Positions 36,320 to 51,300 of a stretch of 64,000 bases of DNA are shown here, in pieces. A program made the translations under genes and the position numbers. The notes under the pieces were generated by a model. That model had not been told where the DNA came from. It saw only the letters and a list, made by a program, of their open reading frames with translations, and did not search any database. How positions within the stretch are numbered: the stretch's first letter is position 1; the number at the start of each line of letters is the position of its first letter. This DNA comes from Hyphochytrium catenoides. Taxonomy: Eukaryota > Sar > Hyphochytriomycetes > Hyphochytriales > Hyphochytriaceae. The stretch covers positions 62,001 through 126,000 of the forward strand of contig FLMG01000154.1 of assembly GCA_900088475.1 (NCBI GenBank). The letters are read 5' to 3'.

Positions 36320-39300
36320 CTACAGCGCAGACGCCTGCGCAATAGCAAACTCGTCCGAGTGGCTGATAGAGATCTTGATCTCTCTCACTCCAAGGCGGTT
36401 GACAATCTCCCTTGCCGCACCAGAGAGAACTACCACGGGAGCTCCAGAAGTGCTACGGATGATCTCAATCTCTTTCAGAGGTGCACTGGCTCCCTTCCAA
36501 AGTGGAGCAGAGTCTGGGAAAGCGTTGCTAATCGCCTTGAGCACAGCCTCCTTTGCTGCCCACCGACCCGCAAAGGATGCAGCAGGGTGAGGGGCAGAAG
36601 TACAATAAGCAACCTCTGCAGATGTGAAGTTTCTCTGTATGAAGTCCGCCTTAGACTGGTAGGATGAGAAGGTGGCAACGGGCTCGATGTCTACTCCGAT
36701 GCCCTTGTCCTCTGCCCTTCGGAGTAGCTGAGCAGCGTTCTCCATCTTCTTCAGCAGGAAGTTCTCCTCTCTCTGCTCTCCTGAGCCGGAGGCTTCTCGT
36801 TTAGCTTTAGCTTCAGAGCCATCCACTCCGCTGCCTGCACGCCTTGCATTATCGCTTGCTCCCTTGCCATCCCGTTCCCTCTTCTTGGCGACCGCTTGCT
36901 GCTTGCCTGCGTTGAAAAGCCAAGTGCCTCGTTCCTTATCGTAGGAAGCACGTGCATTGGGGTTGAGATAGACAGCCGACTCGTCTTCTGGAGAGTATGG
37001 GGCAGAAGCCTTCACTTGTACGAATGTGTGCAGTCCGGCAAAGGCCTTTTGCATGTACTTGTGCACTCCCACCTCCCTTTCCCCTCGCTTTCTCCTATAC
37101 TCCTCAAACTGCCCGTCTTTTAAGGTTGCAAAGAGAAAGTCTGGATGGACCAAGAGAATCTCAGCCCCAGCCTGACCGAAGCCAAAGCTCTTCAACAGTG
37201 CAGCTTTAATACCGCTGGTCTGTATGGATCTATTGGGGTAGGCCAACAGATTGAACTGCCTCAGCTCAGGAGAAACGTTGTCCAGATTGCCATTGCCTGG
37301 GATGCGCCCACTCCGCAGCGTCTGGAGCAGTCCGTTCATCATCCAAGCTGCAGCTGCGCCCTTTGGATGTCCCGTAAGATTCTTCTGACAGATAACCCAG
37401 AGAGGGTTTCCAGCACTTCTTCCAAGGTGTGCAAGTTGCTTCTGAGTGACATCGCTCTCATTCTTGTCATTCAGCTTTGTTCCAGTGCCGTGGAAGGAGG
37501 CCACAGCGATGTCGTCCACAGTCAGGCCCCAGACCGCCAACGCTCCGCGGAGCGGTGCAATGTTGGGGTTGCGCTTATAGAACTCGTTGGACCAGACAGA
37601 ATAAGCCATTGAGCGTTTCCGCTCCGCAGTTCTCTTTACCATGGCCTCCTGGGCTTTCAGCTCAGAAGATGAGAGACCTGCAGAGGAGGAAGAGAGCAAA
37701 TAGTCCAGCTCCTCCGCCTCCCACTCGTCAACGTGCCTCAGCTCTCTCTGGAGGTTTCGCTTCCTGTAAGAGAGATCAAGAAGAAGAGAAGCTGCCCCGC
37801 TCTGCTCCTCTCTCGCTGTAGTAAGGATGCCTTGGCCTGGTGCCGGAACGGATCTCCCATTCTTATCTGTCGCAGTGTTCGTGAGTGCTACAACGCCATA
37901 GATTGGGACTCCCATCTCTAGGGCAAGCTTTGCGTCCATTAGCACTTGAATACCTGAGGTTAGGAGCAGGAGTGGTTGGGCATTAGATTGAGCTCTAGAT
38001 ACAAAGATAAGTGCTAGTAGGCGACGAGACTCTCAACAAAGGAATAGGATATCAGGATGAATAGCAAGGATAGCAAGGAAGGAGGCTTAGATAGCCAAAC
38101 AGGAAGGGAATATCAAGCCAATAGACGGGAAGGGAACATCAAGTGGCAATCAGCGAATAATAGACAGGTTTACAGACGAATAAAAATGCACTTTGTCCTC
38201 ACCTGCTCCCTGCGACTCCATGAAACCTCCTCTGGTCTCCGAAGTGGGCCTGCACATCTCTTTCGGCTCTCTCCCCATTGCCTCTTCGTCCACAGAGTTA
38301 CTGGTCGCCTTCATCTGTGCAAACTCGTAGCTGCCTTCCTCTCCAAAGTCGTCGTACCCTCCGACAATGACCACTCTCGCCTTTGAGGATAGAATCGTCT
38401 CGACTCCTACCTCCACGCTCTCGGCCGCGGTTGCACAAGCTCCCACAGGCGTCTTGATTGGTCCGGAGGAAGAGAGAAGAAGCATGTTCACCCATGCCGG
38501 CATGGTGTTGATGAAGCACTCCTGCAGGCTGTCAGCTGCTATGGGTTTCTCCAATAATCTCTCCCTGTAGATCCGTCGCAGACTTCTCATCCCTCCCATG
38601 CCACCTCCCGATGTGTTGCCGACCTCGGAAACGTGGACGTATTGGTAGAACTCATACGGATCTGTGACTCCCGCGCTTACTAGAGCCTCCACCGTGGAGA
38701 CCAAAGTGTAAAGGGTCACAGGGTCCACCGCTTCCGCGATGTCAGCAGGAACTCCCAACCTCTTGGCGTTCCAGCCCGTTGGGATCTGGCCCGCTACAAA
38801 TCGGTCAAACTTCAAAGCTCTAGAAACCGAGATGACTGCTCCTTTCTTCATCTTCATCAGCCAAACACCGTCTTCTTCACGCTGAAAGATATCCACCAGC
38901 TCTGCGCCTAACTCTGCCCTGTATTCCTCCGCCTCCGTTCTGTCTGAGCACTCGATCGGGCCCATATCTTTATCCAGAGCAACCTGGTGCAGGAAGAGTT
39001 TCTTTTTCGGGTCATAGCCTTCGAAGAGAGCTGGCTCAACGATTCTAATCCCGGAATGCGCAAGAAGTCTCTCCTCATAGCGCTTCTTGATGTCTAAAGA
39101 TTCAGCAAAGAGTAAGTTCTTGTCATGGGCGAGCCGGGCCCAGATCGCAGGAGTAAAGTGCATAGATAGATCGTTTCTGTAAGCCACACAATGAAGTTGT
39201 AACAGGTGGAGGCTATCGAAAAGATATGCAGATTGATCAGACGGAGGAGCCCAAGAGAGGACAGAAGGTCGAACAATAGCTTCAATAAACACAACGGTGC

Positions 39301-42300
39301 ATATTAGAAAGGACCGAGGTCATTTCTCCTACCTGACTCAGCAACCGGTTCTCCACTTTCAGCGTCAACCCATCCGATATACGGCTTGCCTGATGGGAGC
39401 TTTCCGTTTACATAGCGGATCAACCCACAGAGCCATGCTAACTCTAGGGCTCCTTCCAAAGAAAACTCGCCATAGCTCTCCATCTCCCACCGAGTGCGGC
39501 TATTTCCCCATGGACCGACTTCACCAAAGCCTGTGAAGACTACAACGCGCTCAAGGTCCACCATGCCTGGGAGAACACGGATAAAAGAAAAATTCAACAA
39601 AGTTTTAGCTTTCGTCAGTGTCAAGGGGATGACGGGTCTTTCCACATATCAAGAGCACTTGCTTTCGAAAGAAGTGACTGCATTCGAAAAAGCACAACCT
39701 AAGGGACCAGGAAGTTCGCAACTGACTTTAGCAACTGACTGAAGAGCGCAGCTCAAAGGCCTGGCAAGAGCTCGGCGGGACTGACGAAGATAAAGAGACT
39801 CAAGAGTGTGCAGGCAGGGCTCACCTTTAAGATGAGACAGCTGCTCACGCTTCCCCTTCGTGGGAAGATCAGGGAACTGAGCGCCGAGCCGCTTGGGGTT
39901 AGCACGCTTGGCCGCCGGTCCTGGAGTAGGCCTCTTGCTCGCTTTAGCCGCCAGCTGGCTTTGATGCACAGCTCTAGTGACAGCGGACTGCATAATTTGC
40001 AGGGGTTAGATGAAGTTTAACAAGAAGAGATCGCGAACATGGCTCTTGGAGCCTCTCACTAGGACCATAACGAACAGAAAGCACTCAACTGGATGGATAA
40101 AGGTCGAACTCAATATCCGTGTCTCTGCTCCCTCTGTCCTCTCATCCAATTCTCTCTTACCTTCGCCATCAGCTCTGCCCTGAGGTTGGTAGTCACCTCA
40201 TTTAAGTTGTGAACAGCGCCAAATCCACCGGTAAGGTCTGCCCAAAGTGGCTCTTCCTCTGCGAGAGCGACCATCCGTGGGTGTAGGAGAGATAGAAGGT
40301 TGAAAGCCATCTCTCCTTTGGAGAAGGTTCTCAAGCCCAGCTTCTCAACTCCTGGAGCTACAATGTTATTTCCCGCCATCAGCCCTGTACCCCGGGTCCA
40401 GCCTATAATAGCACCAGAGATAGACAAGAAGTCCGCCCAATCCTCGGAGTGCCAGCGGTTAAGAAGCGTCTCCAGCCCTAGTTTACTTTCAGGGTAGAGC
40501 CCATCGTTGCCGAAGATTCCGTGGTTAGGAGATAGAGGAAGAAGGCAAAGGGCAGGACGCGTGTAACTCTGCCTCTTTTGCTTCTCCTTCTTAACAGCAC
40601 CAAGAAGTCGCAAGAGGTTGGTCAGCATGACCCGATGGGAAGCCTCGCTTCTGCTATCAATGTCACCGATAGTCCTGCCAATCTCACTGATGGCTGCGAA
40701 CGGCACAACGAAATCTGCAGAAAGAGGAGAGAAAGGAGAAAGCATTAGAGACGAACGCGTTCTGACAGGAAAACCTATGGACAACAACAAATAAGGGTAG
40801 AGCAGTAGAGCAGTTGGGAAGGCTCCCCGCAGAGGCACCAAACACTTCAAAAGGTCCTACCAAGGTCTAGGCCCAGCTTCTCGTAGATGTGAGCCACCAG
40901 GCCCTCGACGTCCTGCACGCTAGCCTGGTTGAAGGGGAAGAGTGAAAGGCGGCTGCCTCTGCTGCCATGTGTCTCATAGATTGAGCGGAAGAAGTCAGAA
41001 GTTTTCTTGCTGAAACTGCTAGTAGTCGCAATGACGTGAGCTCCACCTGTGCAGATGGTTAGGTCCCCCGCAGCTCAAGATGAAATGAGGAGATAAAGTT
41101 GGATGGGGAAGTTGGCAGGCTGTCTTCCATTGAGTCAAACCGTAAAGAAACAGGAAAGAAGACACTCTGTACGAAGGAAGAAAGTGACAGTTGTGTGGGA
41201 GTGACATGGAGAGCACAACAAAGGAACTCACCTTCCAGCAGCGCTTTCACAATCTCGGCACCTATGGAATCACGCCCGCAGCCTGTCACCAGCGCCACCT
41301 TACCCTCAAAGGTCACCCCAGCACTCGCAACGTCCCGCATACATAGCAGGAGCTGCCGGGTCAATGCCTCATCATAGAGCCGCAACGTAGGATCAGCGGT
41401 AGATGGCTTTCTGATGTGAACGAAGGGCACCTGGAGAGCGGACAGCGCGGCGTTTACAGAAGAAGAGGTGCCAGGAAGGGGAGTCTTCTTCCTCCGCAGA
41501 GTCTCTCTCAGGGCCTCAAGCTTGGGGCCTGATCGAGGGAACTCCCCTTCCTTTTCCTTGACTGGCCTTGGAGGCGAAACAGTCTTTTTCTCTCCGTCTG
41601 CCTCTTCCTCGCTTTCATCAGGCGACGCAGTATCTTCATCAAGATTGAAGGACGAAGTTTCTAGGCCTCTAACGTTGGCAGAACCCACTGCATCTTCGGG
41701 CAGTGGATGAATGCCTCCATCCTGGTCTACAGAATAAAAGGAAAAAGTGAGGGAGGGTAAGGCAATAGGTGCAGAAAGAGAAAAGCTATGGCGTCTGAGA
41801 ATAAAGGGAAGCGGTGAGCTGGAAAAGATTACACCTGTGACTAGCGCGGAAAGCGAGATGTTAGGCTTCTAACCTGAGATATCCAGTCCCCTTCCCATCT
41901 CACTAACATAGTCAAAAGCGTCAGCAACGCCCGCCCTTGGTCTCTCCTCAAAGTGCAACGTGCCGTCATCCTTCACCTCCACATGCGGCTCTGCAGGTGT
42001 TAACATCTGGATGTGGACTGGAGGCTTGGCTAGCCATTGCGATACCTCCTCAGTGAGCAGATCGATCGCTGCAAAGAAAGAAAGAGTGGCGTGGAAGTGA
42101 AGTTAGTCATTCTGACAGGTATGAGCGGAAGCAATGAGAGAAAAACTGAGAGCAAAGACTTCATGAATTGTCTAAGCACTCTTTCCCTGCTCACCTTGAG
42201 CTAACTCGTCTGCGCCCAAATCCCTTGCCTTCTTTGCATAGTACTGCGAAGCTTGGAGGAGTTCAGGTGTGGATCTGTTGCAGAGGAAAGGCTTGAACCA

Positions 42301-45300
42301 GGCCTGAGGCGTGGCCTCTTTGCCACTCTTCAAAGTCTCAATGGAGGCATTGATCCACGAGGCCATAGCGGATTTGTGGCTGTCTCTATCAAAGCCTTCG
42401 CCCTGTGTCTTCAAGGCCTCTCTTCCAGCATAGTCTCCGCCTTCCATTCCGCCTGCAGCAGCAATCGACACTGCTTGGTGGAGCTCTAGGGCGTCCTGCA
42501 TGACCCAATTCCAGTAGCTGTCATAGGATCGCACCTTGCGAGGGTTGAACATTGGTTGGATGCAACTCTCGTAGAACTCACCGTGCTCAGCCACCCAAAT
42601 GGCGACGCGACGGTCAAGCTCTTGACGTAGAGACTCCTGCAGATGAAGAGCGAAGCAGAAAAACTCCTTCAGAGAGCTTGACAAAGGCCGCCTGTTTTGC
42701 CTATTGCTTACCTCGCTTTCTAGTTTCTTGTCACTAGCTCTTGGGTCCGCCTTCAGAAAATGCTGGATAGCCTCCAGCTGTCCAGCGAAAAGGCTCTTGA
42801 GACTCTTTTCCAACGCAGGATTTGAAGCTGCGCTCGTGAACAACAGAATAGAACAGAGAGAAACGCGTGGTGAGGAGCAATGGACGCTAGTACTCAGGGC
42901 TATGGCAGACGACTTATAACGAGGAGGAGTGAAGCAAGAACTTTAGGTGCGCTCACCTTCTCCCATCATCATAGGCATAAAACTGGCTTGAGGTCCAGAC
43001 GCTGCCGCCGATCCCCCCTTGCCAATGGCAAGGCCGACAAACGATCCATAGCTAGCTACAACGTCGTCGAGCCACTTCTTAGCCTCCCCTTCGGTCTTAA
43101 GTCTGCTCTCGGGTTCAGAAAGGAGAGAGTGTAGAAGTATGCCTTCCGTCCTCTGCGGACCGAGGGAGAAGGAAGCAGACAGATAGTTCTTCACTTGAGA
43201 AAGTCCGAAGCCTCCGGGCATCTTGGCTGCTATCGCCTTGTTAACTAGGGCAGTAGTGATCTTTCCAAGCCCTTTATAAGAAGAGAAACCCGCCGCCAAC
43301 GCAGAGAGAGGAAGCTCCTCGCCCCCAGCTGGTGGGGCGACAGCAAACTCCTTTTCTAGGTCGCCCACCACCTCGTTTTGCACAGCACTCTTTCCTGCTG
43401 CCAGACCCTTTATGGTAGCGGTATCAGGGATGTCATTTAAAGGCTTCTTGAGCTTGACTGCCAACATGACTCGAAGTGCATGAAGCGGCTGGACTGGTGC
43501 TTCGGCAACAGGAGCCGGTGGTGCCGATGAATGCGACCCTCCTGCAACCACAACGATATCAAAACGGCGATTAGTCCATTGAGCACGAGAGGGACAAGCA
43601 CCACTGAAGCTGTGGATAGGCCAACAGACATTGAAGGTCTCCTCTTTCCTAAATTGACAAGCTCTATATCTACTCTCCCTCTTTGGTCTTCCTCCATCCT
43701 TTTGTCTGGAAGAGATTGTGGCTTCCCTACCGCTTCCTTCATGCCATCAAACATTACGCCATAGCATACCTTGGTTCATCATCATCATCATATTCATGCC
43801 AAGCGCTTGGTTCATGTCTCCTCCTTTAGGAATTGTGAGGCCCAGGTCCGCAGCATAAGAATCAACCACCTTGTCCAACCAAGACGTTGCCTCGGTCTGT
43901 GACGAAAGGCGAGCGTCTGGTGCGTAGAGAAGAGAGTGGAGCAGGACTCCTTCTGTTCTGCCCGCTGTGGAGCAGGTAAGGAAGACGGCAAGCGCCGTAA
44001 GAGAGCAGCATGAAGTCAGCAGAGCACGGGATCAAGAATAGATAGAGACGAGCTCTCCCTAAATAGCACAGAGAGAACAAGCAGGTGTATATGCATCTGC
44101 ATTTACCTCCTAACCTCCTTTCTTCTCTTAGGTATTTTCTCACGCTAGAGGCAGAGAATCCACCTGGCATCTTGCTTGCCAAGAGCTTGGAAATGAGGGA
44201 TGAGGAGGTCTTCCCTAAAGTCTTGTAGGCCGGGAACTTTTCCGCTAACTGGGAGAGAGAGAGCTCTGCTGCACCGTCGGGAAGTGAGCCAAACTCTTTC
44301 TCAAAGTCTCCCACCACCTCATTCTGCAGAGCTGACTTGCCTACAGAGCCAGAAAGGTTTACTAGTCAGTTAATCGAATAGAGTACACTGTTAAAGGATA
44401 TGAAGGGAGTAGGTAAGCAGATTAGAGGCCAAGATACAGAAGACTGATGCCCCCGTTGGACGAAGCAGCAGCTCTGACCTACCTGCTGCAAGAGTTTTGA
44501 TGTTAGTCTCATCCTTCATCTCACTCAATGGCTTCTTGAACTTGCTGGCCAAGAGCACTCTGATCACTTCCTTGGCGGTTACCGGTGCGTCAGACACTAC
44601 GCCAGCAGAAGGTGGAGAGGAGGCCACGGGAAGAGAAATCTGAGGCAAGACAGCGGGTGTGGGCACATCCTGGGGAGAGGATGCATTCTTTTCTTTCTCA
44701 GCATCCTTTTCCTGGCCTGCAGCCTGCTCTCCGAAAAGAGATGACGCGTAAACGCCAGCGTCTGGGCCATTGTCCTCAAGCTGATAGAATAGAGTATCTC
44801 TGTCTCTCTGAAGCCATTCCACATCCACATGGCGGCGACCGAACTCCCCGCTCTGAAGAGTGCGCTGGGCCATATTCGTTAAGGTTGGCGCAGGACCCAC
44901 CTCCACGAACCTAAAACCACAGGGGGTCAGCGGAAAGAAAAGCTGATGAGTGGCTCAAGAGAATTAAGGGGGAACCGCACTATGCACCCTACCTGCTGAC
45001 TCCATTGTCAAAAAAGAGAGCTTGTGTCTTTATCCACTGGACGGGACTTGCAAACTGGTAAGCCAACAGTTCTACAAGGAGCGTCTGAGCGAGCTCAGGT
45101 CGGCCAATTGAGGTCCATCGTTGCAGCAAAGAGTTAAGGATAGGACTCTTCGTGTAGTCAGCCACATGCTGGATGTAACTCTTCTCCAGGGAGAAGGGGC
45201 GGGCGACGAGGTTGGGGATGTAACGGTTCAGAAGCACTGGAAGCTTCTTTTCAATGCTTTCAGCATCCAGCTATAGTAGAAAGATGAGAGACGAGAAGTA

Positions 45301-48300
45301 AGTGGCGCGAATTATGTCTCAAGCAGAAGGACAAGGGGCACGTCTTTCTTACCTTTGGAGCTAGAAGCTTTCTAAAGGCCGGGACTCCGGCGAGAAGCTG
45401 CCGAGAGTGGAAAGGAACGTCTATTCCTGGAAGGGGGATGGTAGCAGATCCTCGAGTGAGCGAGACCTTCTCCTTCTTCGCGTCTGCTGCCTTTTTCTTC
45501 TCTCCCGCAGCCTCCAGCGCTTCTTTAACCAACTCAGCGAGAGGAGGAGGGTTCTTCCCCTTCAGCCGTGTACAGCACAGTGAAAGAGCCTCCAAGTTGC
45601 CCAGTTCTCCGGCAACGACGTATTGTTTGTCCTTGACGTTGTAATTGACCACCTGTAACAGCTCTCCGGATGCCTGGGCGAGCGCGTCCACCAGCTCATG
45701 TAACGAAGAGTCCGTAAACGCTGGGCCCACCCGAGACGGGTTGACAGCTACCATGGCAAAGTCCGACCGACCTTCAGAGTCTCTTTGAACAGCATTTTGC
45801 ATGATGAGGCCGCGCAGAAAGACGGTCTCCACAAGGTCGGGGATGGACAAAGCATCAGCCACCGCTGTAAGGGCCGCGTACTCGCCGAGTGAGTGGCCAG
45901 CGAAGAGATAGTCCGAGGGTATTAATCCTGGAACAAGGGCTTTGTTAGATTGATGACAGACCGACAGGAAAGGAATAGGAGGAAGGGCTCAAGCAGAAGA
46001 ATAGGGAGGTACCTTCTGCCTTTAGCTCCGCAAAGGCTGCTTTCTCTACAAGGACCAGCGCAGGCTGGCTGAACTGTGTGGCAAACAACAGACCCGTCGG
46101 CGAGTTAAAAGTGAAACTCCTTGTCCTCTCCGTAATATCGGGAAAGAGAGGTACACTTTGTCCTTCAGCATTCTCGGTCTGCAGTCGCATATAGTTCTCC
46201 CGGATCTTCTTTCCCTTTTTTCCTCCAAAGTGAATGGTGAGACTTTTAGGGTTGCGTCTGACAATGTCAAGAATAGAGAAGCCAAAGGAAGTGAGAAGGT
46301 GGGCATTTCCCTCATCCCAGATTGCCTTGGCAACTTTCGACCGGCTATACGTGTCCATTCCCATTCCCACTTCGGCACTCCCCTGACCGGTGAAAACGAA
46401 TGCAGTCTTGGGTTGCTCCACCTACAGGTCATGGGTGTAACAGGCGAAGTTAGGCATTAAAGGATAGCACAAGACTCAGGGGAGGCAATAGATCATCCAA
46501 GTTACCTCAGCCTTTGCACTTAGGACTCGTGATCCTGTGTCCCCGTTGACAACCTCCACCTTGATGACCTTCCTGCCCTTGTTCATTCCTGAATGCCTTA
46601 GCTGTACGAAAAGCTGGGAGGAAAGAGGGACCATTCCTTCAAAAAGAACGGAGTAGCTGCAGAGCTGATCCTCTTGTCCCTCACAGACGTTATCCACAAG
46701 TACCTGCAGCAGAAGGGCGGGGTCAGATGACTGGGAGGGACTATAGTGGCACTTTATTTTCTCCATCTTTTAAGTTCTCACACACCTTTCTCGCTGCTGC
46801 GGCCGTCCACATGCCATGCATGATGGGCTCGTTATCAGGCAAGCCAGCAGCCGCGGCCACATAGCTGTTTCTGTGTATGGGGTTTGTGTCTCGAGAGGCA
46901 AGAGAGTAAGCAACAGAAGAGGAAGGCACCCGGATCAGGAGAGGGGTCTTCAAGATATTATAGCCTCCTCCTTCTAGCAGCTGCTCTTGGGCTGAAACTC
47001 CATAGGCAGTGAGAAAGTCGACAACAGGGTTAGAAGGCAAGGAGCCCTCAGCCTTTAGGGAGACACAGCCAACCTATAAGTACAAGCGCAATGTGAGACT
47101 TAAGCGCTTAAGCAAATGAGCACTTTCCAAGAGACAAATGAACATAAGATAAGCAGCGTTCTATGTAGAGGCATCGAAGACACAAGACAACAACTAGATA
47201 GATAGTGTACAGGAAACACTGCGTAAATCCACAATTGCACCTCGCCCGAAGCACTAGCAATCCTGACCGACCTGCTCCCACACTGAAGAGCCACTTTCAC
47301 CGCTGATGACGAAGACATCCCCAGACACCTGAAGCTGGCTAATGACAGTGGAAGACTGGAAGCGAGAAAAGCTAGTAACTTCAAAGCGCAGAGTGTCGCC
47401 GACGTGGACGGACGCCAGGCCTTGTCCTTCCCCTTCCTTCAGCCAATCTTTGCTCCTCAAGATCTCAAGAATTGTCTCATCCTTCACGGCAAGGGTGAAA
47501 ACAGAGGAGGACGAAGAAAAAGTATTCTGATAGTCCTTGTAGTCTCCTCGGATGAGAAACTTGGCAGTGACCTCGACAAAGGGCGTAGGCTGAGATTGCT
47601 TATTCTGGCCCTCGACGACAACGACCTGTTGGAGAAGTAGGACATGCAGAATCAGTATTTGTCTTTGCACGTCAAGATGCTGTCAAAGAGGCTTTCCCAC
47701 TTAGGATTTCCTGCATCTCTCTTGCCTGTCGAGGTTTCTAGAAGAGCTGATGATGGTACTTACGTCTTCCTCGTCTGAACAGGCTTGCGTTGCTGCGACC
47801 CGCGAGAGAGTGGCCACAGCTGTCACCTCCTTGCCTCCGGGCAGATTGAGCAGAGATTGAACCCGGCATTCCGTTTTCAACATGTCACCAGGACGCAACG
47901 GCTTGCGTTCTTTCTTGGACTCCCCGAGGAGCTTGTAGCTCTGTGGATTGAAGACATTGATAAATTAGACATTAATGGCCAAAGTTTCTCATAAAAACTC
48001 CTCCAGTTACCTGTGATAGATGAACCAGGTTGAGCAGATTTCCCTGAATTTCCTGGGCGAAGAGAGCCTTCATAAGGGGCTGCCAGGCCGCAATAGTAGT
48101 GAAGTCCAGCGGCGCATGTTTCAAGGAAAGTGGGTTGCCAATGGCTGCGTTGTATTCCTGAACCTCTTTCAAACAGACCGAAAACTGGGAACTGAAGGTC
48201 TCGTGAACGCTAATATGAGGCAAGCGCGACGAAAGGGACGCCGCAGGAGCAGACCGCTCAAGAAGCCAGTAGCGGCTATAGAAGGCCTTCACTTCGGATA

Positions 48301-51300
48301 TGAGGTCTACGGAGAAAGAAACAGACCCCGAAGGAGGGAGGGAAGAATAAAAGAAGGGATTAGTTGACTTTCCGAGGAGCATAATGCTAGCTTATGTGCC
48401 TTACCGTCCTCCTGCGCAAAGACCAATCCAGTGCATAGAGGGTTGTACAGGTAAGTGTAGGTCAGAGAATTCTCTTGTTCCTGACCCTTCTCCTGAGGAA
48501 CGTAGTCGTAAACCTGGATGCGCACTCTGTTCTGGTCTGGCCCTAGGATCCGCACCCAAGTCTTAGCGCTATCTCCATCTTTCTCCTTGACAACGAGTGC
48601 TAAAGGTACTCCACTTTGATCAAAAGAGATAGAGACTTCCTGTCCTGGGCGAGGATGCAGAAGCTTGGGAACCACACTCTCTACCCACTGCTTGGTGGTT
48701 GTGTCAACGACTTCCCGAGCTAGAAGAAGACATTGGAGCCATGAAGAGGACTCGGCAGCAAGAAGAGAAATCCATTCAGAGGCTGTCGGCTGGCGTGTGG
48801 CCTCTTCTCCAACTGCTCCCCTCTTGATGGTCTTTAGGGTTACACTACCATCAGCACTAGTGTGAACCTTCACCTCAGCTGCAGAGGTGTCTGTTGCTCC
48901 TTCCACCGGAATGGAGTAGACTTTCAAAGACTTCACTTTGGGAACCGCTTTCTCTTGTTGACTGCCTCCCTGTTGCATGAGGTGCTGGACAAAACCTTTG
49001 TTTATGTTCCCCAGTATCTCACACACAGGCTCATCAACCTTTTGACTATAATGAACAGCCACCGGCCCTTGAAGGATACATACACGATCAGGATCTGCCT
49101 CTGGAGCGCCGTCCAAGTCCTCTGAGAACCAGAGAGAGTCTCTCTTAAACCAGTACTCGAGCTCTCCGTCGACGACAGGAATGAAGTTGACAGGCTTTCC
49201 TCCAATCCTGCAGACGAGAAGGAAATGATCCACATCTTCCTGACAGAGCAGAACTCGAGATGCGTCAGGATACTTTTCCTTGAAAACCGCAAGGAAGTCC
49301 AAAGGCTGGCGATGGATAAGGTTGAGAATCTCTCCATCTGAGGATGGGGAGACTGAGAAGCGCTCAATATATCGCGTGGCGAAGGTCAGGACACGGGACT
49401 TGAAGGTAGGGTCCAGCCATCGGGCGGGTTTAAGTTCTCCCGTGGATGTCCGCTTCTCTTTAACAAAGAATATCTCAACGAGACGCGCAAGAACTTCGTA
49501 GTAGGACATTTCCATGAGATCTGCCACTCGACCGTCCTCTTTTTTCCCGAAAAAGGGCTTCTGGAAGTCGGCGTTTAGCCGTCTGATGATTTCTTCCTTC
49601 TCTCTTTGGACCACTTTCCCTCGTTCGACTAGAGGAATGCTGAAGTAGTTCTTGTCGAAGTCTCTCCAGCAGTGCATACCCCGATTAGCAACCTAGACAT
49701 TGATGGTGGAGGAGAAAAGTCAATGTAGCGAACAAATCAATGTGTGTCACTATCTAGACGGACAAAGCAAGTCAGGCACTTGCAGCAGCTAAAAAACAGA
49801 GCCAGCACAGCGTGGAGGACCACTAACGACAACATAATAGCAAGAGTGGAGTCTTGCGGGAAATTGAGCATAAGCAACGAAAGGGCAAAGGCTAGAAGAA
49901 CCGCAAGCTACCTTATGAATTGGCTCTCCAAGCTCAGATCGGATGGTTATCACGCCACCAGCATGCTCTTCATAACTCTTCTCCCACTCTTTCTCGTCTG
50001 CTACTCCCGGTGTCCGCACCAGCATTTCTTTCACCTCCCTGGCAGTTGATGCTTCTTTAGCTACCATCACTCTGCTTCCTACAAGAATAGCATCACATGG
50101 CATCTTAGGGAAGCCAAGCTCGACAGACCAGTCTCCGGTGAGGTACGGGACGCTGTGTTCTGCGTCTCCAAAACCAGAGCCAACGACAAGAACGACGTTT
50201 CTCTCTCTTCTTATGGCGCCGTATGTAGAGAGCAGAGGTTGATGGAAATCTTCGAAGGAATGATGGCCTCCTCCTCTCCCGCCTGTCCACTGCAGGAAAA
50301 TCGTCATAGCAGGATTCTCTCTTGCGATCTCAAGAACAGAAAGGATTGCGGAGGAAGAGCCTGGTTTGAATGCAACTTTGAATATCCCTACGCTCTGCAA
50401 CTCTGCGAGCATTTCAGCAGCCTTTTCGGGCGTTGGAATCCCAGCAGCAATTGTCACGCTCTCAATAGGGGTACCTGCATAATCAAAGACGTATTACATT
50501 GTCAAAATAGTCACAAGTCTTCATGGAAAAGGTGGATATAGCAACCAGTCGGTCCTGGAAAGATGCCTTATGATCAGAGCTAGTTATCGGGGCAGGATTC
50601 TCTCTCACCTTCACTCTTCATTTTTAGCAGCAGAGGCCACTGGAACCCCATTAGGTAAGGATTAATGTAGATCATATTGAGATTGATGCCAAGTCCAGCA
50701 GCTTGCTTGTCTTGCAGCTCCTTCAGCTTCTGAGTGAAAAAGTCAGGAACTGCCAGCCCTCCACAGGCTAGTTCCCCATGGAAGCCTCCGTTACCGGCGG
50801 CAGCGATAAGATCGACTCCATTATAACTTGTGGTTGGAGTCATGCCCGCAATCATGATTGGGGCCTTGCCAAAGCTCTGACTGAACTTGGTTGAGACCTG
50901 CAAGTGACCATTGACGGAGACAAGCTGGGGGGAAAACTCTTTCTCCCAGTTGAGCTCAAAAAGGTCCTCTGGATGACTCTCTTTGGACAACAGAAGAGAG
51001 AGAGGAAAGACTCTAGATTTACGATTCGCTCTGCCATTCAGGGTGCTGAGGATGATGCGGACCCCTGTTCCTTCGGTAAGACGTGCACTGCAGATTAAGG
51101 ATCAGCAAACCACGTCAGACTTCTCACCATGCGAAGGGCTAAAGAACTAGGCATTCTAAACCTAAAAGAGCTTCAAAGAGACGGAAGTACCAAAAATAAC
51201 GATGAAGGGTGGTTATGAGGGGTTGTCACCTTAGAGTTGCAGCCCCATTTGCGGGACCAAAATCGAGGATGTGACTAGGTAGAGCCTTCTCCCGCACAGC

